DNA of 64,000 nt from CAJQQK01 sp965224225 (GCA_965224225.1 CBDCZF010000029.1:372001-436000), one strand, 5' to 3'; counted from the stretch's first letter, positions 8,547 through 16,839 are shown. Numbers and translations: made by a program. Notes: generated from the letters alone by a model not told the origin.

Positions 8547-9083
8547 TCAGCCAACAATGACGACGCTGTCACCTGGTTCGACCCAACGCATGACGATCGC
8601 GAGGTCATGCCGTTTGAGGGCAACGCAACCGGCGGTCGGCTGAAGGCTGCCGTCCCGGTCGATGCCGGCCAGGTGCATGAAAATGGCGCTGCCGGCGCCC
8701 TGGATGCGCGGCACATGGTTGTGATCCAGGACGATGATCACATCGTAAAGGTGGTCGTCTCGCCAAAGCGCCTCGGCGCTGGCCCGGTAGGGCAGCTTGA
8801 CCTGCCGGTTGTAGTTGCGATCACCCACCGCATCGCACCAGCCATCGTGACGACGCAGCAGCCGTGCATGCCCCTGCAAATGCACGCCTCGGAACCCGGT
8901 CAAGCGATCAGGGCGGTAGTGGATCTGGATAACGCGCCAGCGTCCGGCCGGTGTTGCACTGTCGCCCTCGCGCTTGAAGCTTGTTATGCCGTTCCTGCCG
9001 AGTGCGCATGGGTATGTCAACGAACCGATGCTTGCCGTGCCCTCCGTGGCATTGCGGCGGAGGCTGCGAATGATCAAATCCAT
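8547..9083 (-). CDS. L,D-transpeptidase (YkuD) family protein
   Basis: A 178-residue protein with a C-terminal YkuD signature: FMHLAGIDRDGSLQPTAGCV, holding the catalytic His and the Cys of the TxGC motif, followed by ALKRHDL. An earlier SFKREGDSATPAGRW segment fits the small ErfK/YbiS-like branch. Family knowledge: these enzymes make or remodel 3-3 cross-links or attach proteins to peptidoglycan. No signal peptide is visible in this model. A longer reading from 9314 exists, but it would overlap the start of the divergent response-regulator gene at 9246, so the ATG at 9083 is preferred. In related genomes a YkuD gene lies next to this regulator in the ftsK-lolA neighbourhood. Confidence 0.82.
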   Translation of the reverse strand: MDLIIRSLRRNATEGTASIGSLTYPCALGRNGITSFKREGDSATPAGRWRVIQIHYRPDRLTGFRGVHLQGHARLLRRHDGWCDAVGDRNYNRQVKLPYRASAEALWRDDHLYDVIIVLDHNHVPRIQGAGSAIFMHLAGIDRDGSLQPTAGCVALKRHDLAIVMRWVEPGDSVVIVG

Positions 9084-9245
9084 GGCTGAATGCTCGCTTA
9101 TGACTGCAATGCCGGCAACGGGGTGTACGCCTGATAGGTTTGCCCAATTGTAATGATAAGCAGGCAGGATGGACTGTCGTCCCCCTTTTGGATCGCTCCC
9201 GGTTGATGGTAGATTAGGCACAAAGCTGATTTTCGGAGAAGATGC

Positions 9246-9932
9246 ATGAGCACTGCACGCAAGATTCTCATCGTGGACGACGAAGAGGACCTTCGTGAGC
9301 CGTTGCGTGAGCAACTCGCACTACATGACGAGTTCGAGATATCCACGGTGGATACTGCTGCGGCCTGCATTGAACGTTGTAAGTCGGATCATTTTGATCT
9401 CGTTATGCTCGATGTCGGATTGCCGGACATGGATGGCCGCGAGGCCTGCAAACTGGTTCGCAAGAACGGCTTCAAGTCACCGATAATCATGCTGACGGCC
9501 AACGATTCCGATGCCGACATGATCCTGGGGCTCGATGCCGGCGCCAACGACTACGTGACGAAGCCCTTCAAGTTTGCCGTGTTGCTCGCCCGTATTCGCG
9601 CCCAATTGCGCCAACATGAACAGAGCGAAGACGCCGTCTTCACGCTTGGGCCGTATACCTTCAAGCCGTCCTCGAAAATCCTGGTCGAAGAGAACGGCTC
9701 CAAGATCCGGCTGACGGAAAAGGAAACCTCGATCCTCAAATTCCTCTATCGGGCGGGCGAGAAGGTGGTGACCCGGGACGTGCTTTTGCACGAGGTATGG
9801 GGCTACAATGCGGGCGTTACGACGCACACGTTGGAGACGCATATCTATCGTCTGCGCCAGAAGATCGAGCGTGATCCTTCCAACGCCGAAATCCTAGTGA
9901 CCGAAACGGGTGGCTATAAGCTCGTCCCGTGA
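9246..9932 (+). CDS. OmpR-family response regulator
   Basis: The 228-residue two-domain regulator has a receiver domain (residues 1-120) with the acidic pair Asp11-Asp12, phosphoacceptor Asp56 in LVMLDVGLPDMDG, Thr84 and Lys106 in DYVTKPFKF. It is followed by a winged-helix DNA-binding domain (about 127-228) with TEKETSILKFLYRAGEKVVT, EVWGYNAGVTTHTLETHIYR and the ending TETGGYKLVP. No histidine kinase gene is nearby, so it is an orphan here. A weak GGAGAAG ribosome site precedes the ATG. Regulation of envelope or cell-cycle genes is plausible from its position near lolA-ftsK and a transpeptidase, but that is inference. Confidence 0.9.
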   Translation: MSTARKILIVDDEEDLREPLREQLALHDEFEISTVDTAAACIERCKSDHFDLVMLDVGLPDMDGREACKLVRKNGFKSPIIMLTANDSDADMILGLDAGANDYVTKPFKFAVLLARIRAQLRQHEQSEDAVFTLGPYTFKPSSKILVEENGSKIRLTEKETSILKFLYRAGEKVVTRDVLLHEVWGYNAGVTTHTLETHIYRLRQKIERDPSNAEILVTETGGYKLVP

Positions 9933-10468
9933 CGCACCAACAGTTCCCGCCGGTCGGTTGAGGCCGGAGCTGAACCGCTTTCGCGAGCCCAAGTTACAAT
10001 GGGCGGCCTAGCTAGCCAGAGCGTTTCCGGTTCAGCCGGAATCGCAACGAGGGAGCGCAGGCGAGGGGCGCCGCAATGCGGCGGGTCGGAGGCCGGCTGT
10101 TAGGCCGAATAGCCGTGAGAGAAAAGACAGATAGATCCATTTCCACGTAAGTCGGAAATGATCTAGTGTTCCAAACCAAACGGTTAGTACCCACTCGCCA
10201 CACACCGCTCCGTCATTCCCGCGCAGGCGGGAACCCAAGCATGTCACCAGCGGCACAGAGTTTGCTGAGGTTTGCTTGGGTCCCCGCCTGCGCGGGGATG
10301 ACGCGGAGTTTGGATACGGGACGGGAATCAACTGTCAGGTCCAGATCACTAGTTGTGCCTGACAAACTCGCGCGAATCTGAGAGATCGAATTCAGCAAGC
10401 GTGGCGGTCCAAAAAGATCGGCCGCCGTCCGTCCCCAGCCCGAGCTGTTTTTGATATTCCTCTCGATC
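9933..10468. other. Non-coding spacer with a palindromic repeat
   Basis: About 535 bases between the response regulator and the cyclic-nucleotide-binding gene hold no convincing gene. The one clear structure is the 30-bp-armed inverted repeat at 10211-10303 described separately. Confidence 0.55.
10211..10303. repeat. Extragenic palindromic element with 30-bp arms
   Basis: The left arm (10211-10240, starting CGTCATTCCCGCGCAGGCGG) is the near-perfect inverse of the right arm (10274-10303, ending CGCGGGGATGACG) around a 33-base loop. Each arm also contains its own small palindrome (CCCGCGCAGGCGGG). The text resembles the CGTCATTCCCGC-type extragenic palindromes found in many proteobacteria. No coding function is expected. 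Confidence 0.8.
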
Positions 10469-10954
10469 ATGAACCCGATTGCCGGACTGCTGAAAAACAT
10501 TCCCCTGCTGTCTGAGCTGCCGTTGGCCGACAGGTCGGCGATTGCCGATGTGACGGAACGCCGGGTGCTCGCTGCGGGCGTAAGGTGCACGGTTGCCGGT
10601 GAGATCGCCGACGGGGCATATCTGCTGCTCGATGATGGCGTTGAAAGCGTCCCGTCTGGCGAGGGCGGGGACTTCGCACGCCCGGTGCCGGCCGGCGCGA
10701 CGATCCTTGAGCTTGCCATGATTGCCGAGGTCACTGCTACCGCTACGTGTATCGTCCGTTCGCCAACCAAGGTAATCGGCGTTCCGAGAGCGGCAATGCT
10801 TGCGCTACTGGAGCACGAACCTGCGATCGCCGAAAGGCTGCTCGCCTCCCTCACCAAGCGGCTCGACGAGACTGCTCTGGCGATGCGGCAAGTCATAATC
10901 GACCTGCCGGATGTCAACGAGCCAAATGCACCTGTCAGACAGGCGGCCGGTTGA
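10469..10954 (+). CDS. Cyclic-nucleotide-binding domain protein without an effector domain
   Basis: The 161-residue product fits a CRP-like cNMP-binding beta barrel: PLADRSAIADVTERRVLAAG at the start, the glycine-turn strands in the middle, and a C-terminal helix (ERLLASLTKRLDETALAMRQ). The phosphate-binding cassette is poorly conserved: the segment PAGATILELAMIAEVTATAT lacks the usual FGE...R(S/T)A text, so ligand binding is doubtful. There is no helix-turn-helix. The ATG at 10469 is taken rather than an in-frame TTG at 10451. It could relay a signal to the adjacent orphan response regulator, but nothing in the sequence proves it. Confidence 0.72.
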   Translation: MNPIAGLLKNIPLLSELPLADRSAIADVTERRVLAAGVRCTVAGEIADGAYLLLDDGVESVPSGEGGDFARPVPAGATILELAMIAEVTATATCIVRSPTKVIGVPRAAMLALLEHEPAIAERLLASLTKRLDETALAMRQVIIDLPDVNEPNAPVRQAAG

Positions 10955-11035
10955 ACCAGAGCGACGCGACCTTCCGCCATATATTTCTGTTCTGTAACGA
11001 TATTTTAAGCTTGTAGCACGATTTTTGGCCACAAA

Positions 11036-11069
11036 CCGCCGTCACGCTGGTGATCAGCGTTTACGGCGG
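11036..11069. other. Stem-loop downstream of the cNMP-domain gene
   Basis: CCGCCGT and ACGGCGG enclose a second pairing of ACGCTG with CAGCGT around a tight GTGAT loop (11036-11069). It sits between the rightward cNMP-domain gene and the leftward RNA candidate; on the reverse strand it is followed by TTTGT. A transcript end for either strand is possible. Confidence 0.5.
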
Positions 11070-11070
11070 C

Positions 11071-11115
11071 AAAAGAAAAGCGCCCAGCTCTCGGGGGGGG
11101 ATGAGAACTGGGCGC
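11071..11115 (-). terminator. Intrinsic terminator (leftward)
   Basis: On the reverse strand, GCGCCCAGTTCTC and GAGAGCTGGGCGC form a 13-bp stem with one mismatch, followed at once by TTTTCTTTT. It would end the small RNA candidate and any read-through from lolA. Confidence 0.75.
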
Positions 11116-11220
11116 CTAGGCGCTATCAGCGCAAAAGCATCGGGAGGGATACCGATGCTGCAGGCGACGCCGTCGGTTAGACGGGGGGCTCAACCGAACG
11201 TCGGGTGGCATCGCCTGTCT
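11071..11220 (-). ncRNA. Candidate structured small RNA with C-rich loops
   Basis: Read on the reverse strand, about 150 nt can fold into four consecutive elements. A 5' domain is closed by CAGGCGA (11217-11211) and TCGCCTG (11167-11161). A hairpin GCATCGG...CCGATGC (11158-11137) follows with the loop TATCCCTCC. A short GCGC hairpin comes next, then a terminator stem (11115-11080) with a loop of eight C residues and the tail TTTTCTTTT (11079-11071). Six C residues also sit unpaired in the 5' domain. A -35/-10 pair lies at the right distance upstream. Repeated C-rich loops recall alphaproteobacterial riboregulators that pair with Shine-Dalgarno sites, but I cannot assign a known family. Alternative: the 3' UTR of the lolA transcript, 250 bases upstream. 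Confidence 0.5.
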
Positions 11221-11226
11221 AGCTTC

Positions 11227-11255
11227 TAAATAAAGCGCAAAACTTCGGATTTCAA
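11227..11255 (-). promoter_or_regulatory. Putative promoter of the small RNA candidate
   Basis: On the reverse strand, TTGAAA (11255-11250) and TATTTA (11232-11227) are separated by exactly 17 bases. Transcription would begin near 11220, at the foot of the first RNA stem. The -35 is strong and the -10 weak. Confidence 0.4.
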
Positions 11256-11469
11256 CAGGTCCCATCGAACATTGTAACGAAAATGTTACCGAATGTAACA
11301 AGTTTATACCCAGCTCAAGGATTGTGATGATGCTTGGATGACACAGCAGCGTAGCTGATTCGCATCCAAATGATCATGCAACCAACAGATTAGCAGTTTA
11401 GTGACCCTCCAAGCTGTCAGCCAGGCTCCTCAATCGGCCGTGCACAACCGATCACAACCGCGCAGCCGG
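11256..11469. other. Spacer upstream of the small RNA, downstream of lolA
   Basis: AT-richer than its surroundings, with repeated GTTAC/GTAAC motifs (11274-11301, for example TTGTAACG, TGTTACCG, TGTAACAA) that could be a binding site. No reading frame is convincing. Confidence 0.35.
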
Positions 11470-12213
11470 CTATTGCCGGAGGGATCGAAGGAATAATTTC
11501 TCCCGCTCGAATAATTTGGCATCCAGATTATCTGGTCGCGTCAGATCCGAAACCTCAACCTTGGTGACGCCGCCTTGAACATCTCTCGTCACCCAGCCGG
11601 CAAGTTCGACCGCGGGCTGGGCGCGCAGGTAGATGGTGATCTGACCGGGCGCGTCCGGATCCTTGTCCGAGATCGTCACGACGACTTGCTCCCGGCTTTG
11701 CTCGACTGCCAGAATTCTGGCATCGCGCAGCAAATCCACCTTGTTTCTCAGTAGGATGCGGAATGGGGTGTTCTCGAGGCCGTAGACATCCTCATTGTTG
11801 AGGTCGAGGTCCTGGATGGCCAGATAGCGCCCGTCGGAGACGATGATCTGGCGGCTGGGGCGCGCATAGTCGAAGCGGAAGCGCCCGGGCCGCATCAGGT
11901 AGAACTTGCCCTTTTGTACCTTCTTGTCTGGATTGGTCTGGCGGAATACACCGGCCAGATTGGCAATCTGGCTGAAATAGGTGTTGACCATTTCGATCGA
12001 CCGAAGCTGCTCGGGACTGAGCGTTTGCGCGTGATTGTCGGGGGTAGGGCTGACCTTGCTACCCCAACCGGTTCCGACCGGACTTGAGCGCGGCGGTTCT
12101 TTCCTGGTCGACTCGGCATGTACACCGCCGGCCAGTGGGACCATCAGCACAACCGCCAGAGCGGCCTTGACTAGCAGCATGAGCGAACCAAACCTGAAGC
12201 TCTGTTTATGCAT
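11470..12213 (-). CDS. lolA: Outer-membrane lipoprotein carrier LolA
   Basis: The 247-residue precursor has a signal peptide (hydrophobic residues 10-33, ending VHAES). After a Pro/Ser-rich linker comes the LolA core: VNTYFSQIANLAGVFRQTNP, KGKFYLMRPGRFRFDYARPS and IIVSDGRYLAIQDLDLN are the classic strands that form the half-open hydrophobic barrel. It carries lipoproteins across the periplasm from LolCDE to the outer membrane. Length is a little over the family norm because of the linker. It lies downstream of ftsK on the same strand, an order conserved in Hyphomicrobiales. A 232-base gap from ftsK suggests its own promoter or a long intercistronic region. Confidence 0.9.
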   Translation of the reverse strand: MHKQSFRFGSLMLLVKAALAVVLMVPLAGGVHAESTRKEPPRSSPVGTGWGSKVSPTPDNHAQTLSPEQLRSIEMVNTYFSQIANLAGVFRQTNPDKKVQKGKFYLMRPGRFRFDYARPSRQIIVSDGRYLAIQDLDLNNEDVYGLENTPFRILLRNKVDLLRDARILAVEQSREQVVVTISDKDPDAPGQITIYLRAQPAVELAGWVTRDVQGGVTKVEVSDLTRPDNLDAKLFEREKLFLRSLRQ

Positions 12214-12445
12214 CTAAAGCCCTACGTCCCCATGTGTTTCGACAGGCATTGGACGATTTCTCGATGTGCCGGGCAACGTCAGTTTGTGCCTTGTCCATTC
12301 CGAGTTGCTCGTTCAGCCGTTCTCGCAGGCCAATCTCGCAGGAATGAGACCAAACCGAGGCGTTGCAGTCTACACCGGCAGCAACAGGCACACCGAGCAC
12401 GAATAGTCGCGCCCATCACCCTGTGAGTGCCGGTTATCCCCGCTT

Positions 12446-15094
12446 TCAAACGTCCCGAAGGATTTCGCGCCGTCCGGCGTGGTCTGCCGGACCGATGATC
12501 GCTTCGGCCTCCATCCGGTCGATCAGGTCGGCGGCGCGGTTGTAGCCGATACCGAGACGGCGCTGCAGGTAGCTGGTCGACGCCTTGCGGTCGCGTGTAA
12601 CGACCTCAACGGCTGTTTGAAACAGATCGCCCTGCCGATTGGACGGCTCAGCGCCCACCGATGATGCCTCGCCAAGATCGGTGACACCGTCGATGTAGTT
12701 CGGCGCGTGAGCGCTCTTCAAGGCGACTGCGATCGCTTCGACCTCTTCGTCGGAAACGAACGGTCCGTGCACGCGCTGTACATTGCCGGCACCGTCCAGG
12801 AATAGCATGTCGCCCTGGCCGAGCAACTGCTCGGCACCCTGCTCGTTGAGAATCGTTCGGCTGTCGATACGCGAGGCGACCCGATAACTGATGCGGGTCG
12901 GGAAGTTGGCCTTTATGGTGCCGGTCACGACGTCGACGGAAGGTCTCTGGGTCGCCATGATCATGTGAATGCCGGCGGCTCTGGCCATCTGCGCGAGGCG
13001 CTGCACGAGTGCCTCGATTTCCTTTCCCGCGACCGCCATCAGATCGGCGAATTCATCGACGACCACGACGATGTAAGGCAGCGGTTCGGCCGACAGGACC
13101 ACCTTCTCGTAAATCGCCTCGCCCGTGCGCTGATCGAAGCCGGTCTGGACCGTGCGCGAAATGGCCTCGCCCGTGCGCTTTGCATGCCGCACCCGGTTGT
13201 TGAAGGCATCGATGCTGCGCACGCCAAGTTCAGCCATGCGCTTATAGCGTTCGTCCATTTCGCCGACCAGCCAGTTGAGGGCGGCAACGGCTTTCTGGGC
13301 GTCGGTGATCACCGGCGTGATCAGGTGCGGAATGCCGTTGTAGGCGGACAGCTCCAGCATCTTCGGGTCGATCATCATCAGCCGACAGTGCTCAGGCCCG
13401 AAACGGTAGATCAGCGACAGGATCATGGCGTTAATGCCGACCGATTTGCCCGAGCCGGTCGTGCCGGCAACCAGCAGGTGGGGCATCCGGGCAAGGTCCG
13501 CCAGCACCGGCTCGCCGCCGATACCGCGGCCGAGCACGATCGGCAGTTTCGCAGCGCTATCGATAAATGGCTGGCTGTCGATCAGTTCGCGCAGGCCGAA
13601 GGTCTCGCGTTGAGCATTGGGCAGTTCGATGCCGATTGTGTTGCGACCGCCGAGCACGGCAATACGGGCCGACAGTGCCGACATCGATCGGGCAACGTCA
13701 TCGGCAAGCGCGATGACGCGCGATGATTTCGTTCCGCGTGCAGGTTCGAATTCGAACAGCGTAATCACAGGCCCCGGCTTCACATCGCGGATCTGGCCCT
13801 TGACCCGAAAGTCCTGCAGCACGTCTTCGAGCATGCGCGCGCGGCCCTGCAGGACGCCGGCATTGAAGTCCGCCGACGGCCGGCCTGCACGCCTGACACC
13901 AAGCAGATTGAGGCTCGGACGGCGATAGCCGGGGCCCCTGCGCGGTGGTTGGCGACCATCCATCGCCGCGGCAGGCGCGCCCGCCTGACGATCTGCACCT
14001 CCAATGCCATCGACCGGCAGGCCGGCAGGCGGCGGTCTTTGGACAGCCCGCGGGGCAGCGTTCAGCGGCAGCAGCATGACGCCGCCCGAGGCGGGCTGGC
14101 CGGCTGCGCTCTCTAGCCCCTCGGCATGTTGTTTCAGGACACGGGGCAGCTCGAAATCGTCATCGACGGCCGTGGCGAACTCTTCAGCGACGTTCGGTTC
14201 CTGCGGCTCGAACTCAGTCCCGTCAACCGGGTGTGCGTGCTCGAAGAGCAGGTCATCGGGCGACCAGACGGGATCGATTTCTGCGGCAGGCACGTTGCGT
14301 GCCGGAACCGGGAGTTCCGGTTCGCTCGACATGCCGTCGCGTCGGCTGGGATAAAGATCGCCGGACGCTTTTGACGCTGGCGCGTCCGATTTCGCGTTTT
14401 GAGCCCCAATCAGCCACTGCCAGAGGCTGCGCTTTGATCCCTTGGATCCCGTGCGCCTGCCTCTTCGGACCACCGAGCGGCCACGGCGCTTGAGTGTTTG
14501 CCAGTCGGCCAGGCTAAGATGGCGCTGATCGAGGCCGATCACGTGCGAGAACGCCCAGCCGCCAATCGCGAAGAATGCGGCGCCTGTCAAAGCGCGGCCG
14601 CCGGTTGGCAGCACCAGGTCGGCTATCCCGCCCAACAGATTGTATGCGAAATGCCCGACAATGCCGCCGTAACCCGGATCAAAAGAGCCGGGCTCGAGCA
14701 CCGGCAGCGCGGCGCAGCCGCCCGCAAGCGCGACCGTCGCAATGGCATAGAGCACCATGCAGCGCCTGTAGTCGGCCCGTTCGTCGCCAGATGCGAGTTG
14801 CAGCGCGAAGATCAGCGGCGGTGTCAAAAAGAAGATCGAGGCAAGGCCGAGGACGTTGAAAAAGAAATCGGCGGCAATCGCGCCGAGCGGCCCAAGCAGG
14901 TTCTGCGCCGGCGCCGAGGTGTCGAGCGAAAGGCTCGGGTCGTTGGCCGACCAGCTGATCAATGCGATCCAAACGCCGACCGTCAGCAGCAAGAGCGCCG
15001 CACCTGCGGCCCGCCACAGCCAGCCTTTGAGCACATCTTCAATGGTCTGCGGCAACAACCGGGATGGAACTTCGTGGAACTGATCTAGGGACAT
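12446..15094 (-). CDS. ftsK: Chromosome-segregating DNA translocase FtsK
   Basis: The 882-residue protein has four N-terminal transmembrane helices (about 26-190), a Pro/Gln-rich linker (about 200-410), and the RecA-like motor. The Walker A loop LLVAGTTGSGKSVGINAMIL lies near residues 540-560, with MMIDPKMLELSAYNGIPHL and IVVVVDEFADLM (Walker B) following. The C-terminal gamma winged helix (TSYLQRRLGIGYNRAADLID) reads KOPS DNA motifs. It pumps chromosome dimers through the septum and activates XerCD at dif. The linker is short compared with E. coli, normal for this class. lolA lies downstream; the 90-bp repeat array lies upstream, beyond about 180 bases. Confidence 0.96.
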   Translation of the reverse strand: MSLDQFHEVPSRLLPQTIEDVLKGWLWRAAGAALLLLTVGVWIALISWSANDPSLSLDTSAPAQNLLGPLGAIAADFFFNVLGLASIFFLTPPLIFALQLASGDERADYRRCMVLYAIATVALAGGCAALPVLEPGSFDPGYGGIVGHFAYNLLGGIADLVLPTGGRALTGAAFFAIGGWAFSHVIGLDQRHLSLADWQTLKRRGRSVVRRGRRTGSKGSKRSLWQWLIGAQNAKSDAPASKASGDLYPSRRDGMSSEPELPVPARNVPAAEIDPVWSPDDLLFEHAHPVDGTEFEPQEPNVAEEFATAVDDDFELPRVLKQHAEGLESAAGQPASGGVMLLPLNAAPRAVQRPPPAGLPVDGIGGADRQAGAPAAAMDGRQPPRRGPGYRRPSLNLLGVRRAGRPSADFNAGVLQGRARMLEDVLQDFRVKGQIRDVKPGPVITLFEFEPARGTKSSRVIALADDVARSMSALSARIAVLGGRNTIGIELPNAQRETFGLRELIDSQPFIDSAAKLPIVLGRGIGGEPVLADLARMPHLLVAGTTGSGKSVGINAMILSLIYRFGPEHCRLMMIDPKMLELSAYNGIPHLITPVITDAQKAVAALNWLVGEMDERYKRMAELGVRSIDAFNNRVRHAKRTGEAISRTVQTGFDQRTGEAIYEKVVLSAEPLPYIVVVVDEFADLMAVAGKEIEALVQRLAQMARAAGIHMIMATQRPSVDVVTGTIKANFPTRISYRVASRIDSRTILNEQGAEQLLGQGDMLFLDGAGNVQRVHGPFVSDEEVEAIAVALKSAHAPNYIDGVTDLGEASSVGAEPSNRQGDLFQTAVEVVTRDRKASTSYLQRRLGIGYNRAADLIDRMEAEAIIGPADHAGRREILRDV

Positions 15095-15278
15095 GGCCGA
15101 TTTCGGACCGTTACGCGCCCGTTACCCTCTACGATGCAACAACAATGGTACGCCTGAGCGGACTCCGCCCGGCACGAGGTACAGACCCTCATACCTTGGT
15201 AATTTATTCAAAGAGCGTTGCCAGAAGGTTAGCGGGTGTCTCTTAAAGTGGAGCGCACGAAATGCGCTTCGCTTTGTT

Positions 15279-15720
15279 TGCGCTCACGGCGCTGTTCCTC
15301 GCTTGCGCTCGGGCGTCTCCACGGGGGCGGCGCCAAGCGCCGGGTCGCGGTGCTCCCGGACACTCTGTTGCGCTCACGGCGCTGTTCCTCGCTTGCGCTC
15401 GGGCGTCTCCACGGGGGCGGCGCTAAGCGCCGGGTCGCGGTGCTCCCGGACACTCTGTTGCGCTCACGGCGCTGTTCCTCGCTTGCGCTCGGGCGTCTCC
15501 GCAGGGGCGGCGCTAAGCGCCGGGTCGCGGTGCTCCCGGACACTCTGTTGCGCTCACGGCGCTGTTCCTCGCTTGCGCTCGGGCGTCTCCACGGGGGCGG
15601 CGCTAAGCGCCGGGTCGCGGTGCTCCCGGGCACTCTTTTGCGCTCACGGCACTGTTCGTCGCTTGCGCTCGGATGCCTCCGCAGGGCGGCCTTTCGGCCG
15701 GGTCGCCGCCGCGATCTTGC
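15279..15720. repeat. 90-bp tandem repeat array, five copies
   Basis: Copies begin TTGCGCTCACGGCGCTGTTC at 15279, 15369, 15459, 15549 and 15639, exactly 90 bases apart. The first four are almost identical (changes such as CGCCAAGCGC to CGCTAAGCGC and ACGGGGG to GCAGGGG); the fifth has diverged. Each unit holds inverted stretches such as GGCGCTAAGCGCC. Because 90 is a multiple of three, long frames stay open on both strands (15093-15791 forward, 15229-15813 reverse), encoding 30-residue repeats; these have no signal peptide or credible composition and are judged a by-product. The whole 15095-15742 interval holds no other gene. Confidence 0.9.
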
Positions 15721-15742
15721 ATGAGGAACCTGCTCAAATGGT

Positions 15743-16150
15743 TCACTCGAGCGCCTGGTGGACCTCGATGACGTTGCCCTCCGGATCGTAGAAAAAGACC
15801 TGGTGCCAGCCATTCATGGCGAAGCCGCCGTAGTCGGCATACGGGATGCCCTTGTCTTCGAGGCGCTTTTTGAAGGTCTCGATATCGTCGGTGCGAAAGG
15901 CGATATGGCCGCGCTCGACGGGATTGAGCGACTTGCCGGTTCGGAAGGCGACGCCGAGGTCGGTCTCGGCCAGGTGCATCTGGATGTTGCCGTCGGTGAC
16001 GAACGCGACGTCGGCGCCGTAACCATCGTTCTTGATGCGCAGAGCCTCCATTTCAGGTTCTGGCTTCAGGTCGAGCACTTCGGTATAGAACTCGTCCATC
16101 TCCTTGACGTTCTTCGTGCACAGATTGATGTGATGCAGTGCAAGCTTCAT
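15743..16150 (-). CDS. VOC-family (glyoxalase-like) protein
   Basis: The 135-residue protein has one vicinal-oxygen-chelate domain: MKLALHHINLCTKNVKEMDE at the start, GHIAFRTDDIETFKKRLEDK in the middle and FFYDPEGNVIEVHQALE at the end. Candidate metal ligands are the early His, the GHIAF His and the IEVHQ Glu. Family knowledge covers glyoxalases, dioxygenases and antibiotic-binding proteins, so the reaction is not known. A longer frame from 16297 exists, but the ATG at 16150 follows GAGAGGA and begins exactly at the domain. It is divergent from the cysteine-dioxygenase-like gene. Confidence 0.85.
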   Translation of the reverse strand: MKLALHHINLCTKNVKEMDEFYTEVLDLKPEPEMEALRIKNDGYGADVAFVTDGNIQMHLAETDLGVAFRTGKSLNPVERGHIAFRTDDIETFKKRLEDKGIPYADYGGFAMNGWHQVFFYDPEGNVIEVHQALE

Positions 16151-16275
16151 TGGGGTCCTCTCGATGTCAGCCAATGATCCGAAGGCTGGTTGCCAACTGT
16201 CGCCGGTAGAGTAGCTTTGCAGGTGAAGAATGCAAAAGCGGTTGTGATGGTCACCACCGCCTGAAAGGATGAACG

Positions 16276-16839
16276 ATGACTTCTGCCGCGATCTCAACGC
16301 TCGTCGACGACATCAACGCGGTTCTGGCAAAGACTGCCGATCCCGATCAGATCACGCAGCAAGTGGCCCGACTTGCAAGGCCGCTCGCCGCCAACCTCGA
16401 CTGGCTCGAGCCGCGCTGCTACGAGGCCGAAGACGATCAGGGCATCGGCGTTGCCATCCTGCACGATCAGGATGATCACGGACTGATCGTCGAGACGGTG
16501 TGCTGGCTGCCGGGCCGTGGCGTTGCTCCCCACGACCACCAGACCTGGGGCGTCGTGATCGGCCTCGAAGGCGAGGAAAAGAACGTCAACTGGCGCCGGC
16601 TCGACGATGGCGACGAGGCCGGTATCGCCAGGCTCGCGGTGGCCGAGGAGATCGCAGTCACCAACGGCGCCGTAGTCCGCCTGCTGCCGGACGACATTCA
16701 CAGCGTGCGCAATGACGGTGATGAGCTCTCGATGTCACTACACATCTATGGCCGCGATCTGGCCCACGTGAGCCGTTCGGAATTCGATCCCATCAACAGC
16801 ATCCAGCGCCCCTGCCCACAGCGCAAGCGCAACCGCTAA
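16276..16839 (+). CDS. Cysteine dioxygenase-like cupin
   Basis: The 187-residue protein has the cysteine dioxygenase/COG5553-like double-stranded beta-helix. The first cupin motif CWLPGRGVAPHDHQTWGVVI (near residues 75-94) supplies an HxH iron pair, and GLEGEEKNVNW follows. The third His is in LLPDDIHSVRN. Family knowledge: thiol dioxygenases oxidise cysteine or 3-mercaptopropionate to sulfinates with Fe(II) and oxygen. Which thiol this protein uses cannot be read from the sequence. It is divergent from the VOC gene across about 125 bases and is followed by an unrelated acetyltransferase. Confidence 0.78.
   Translation: MTSAAISTLVDDINAVLAKTADPDQITQQVARLARPLAANLDWLEPRCYEAEDDQGIGVAILHDQDDHGLIVETVCWLPGRGVAPHDHQTWGVVIGLEGEEKNVNWRRLDDGDEAGIARLAVAEEIAVTNGAVVRLLPDDIHSVRNDGDELSMSLHIYGRDLAHVSRSEFDPINSIQRPCPQRKRNR

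Noticed and set aside
10000..11470. tRNA or rRNA gene in the GC-rich non-coding stretch
   Set aside because: No cloverleaf, T-loop GTTCRA box or CCA-end pattern was found; the hairpins fit a terminator-ended small RNA instead.
15279..15720. CRISPR-like periodicity
   Set aside because: The 90-bp units are continuous and almost identical along their whole length. There are no unique spacers and no cas genes.
15093..15813. Long open frames on both strands over the 90-bp repeat (232, 162 and 194 codons)
   Set aside because: They arise because the repeat period is a multiple of three. Composition is extreme in Arg/Ala/Ser, there is no ribosome site, and both strands are equally open.
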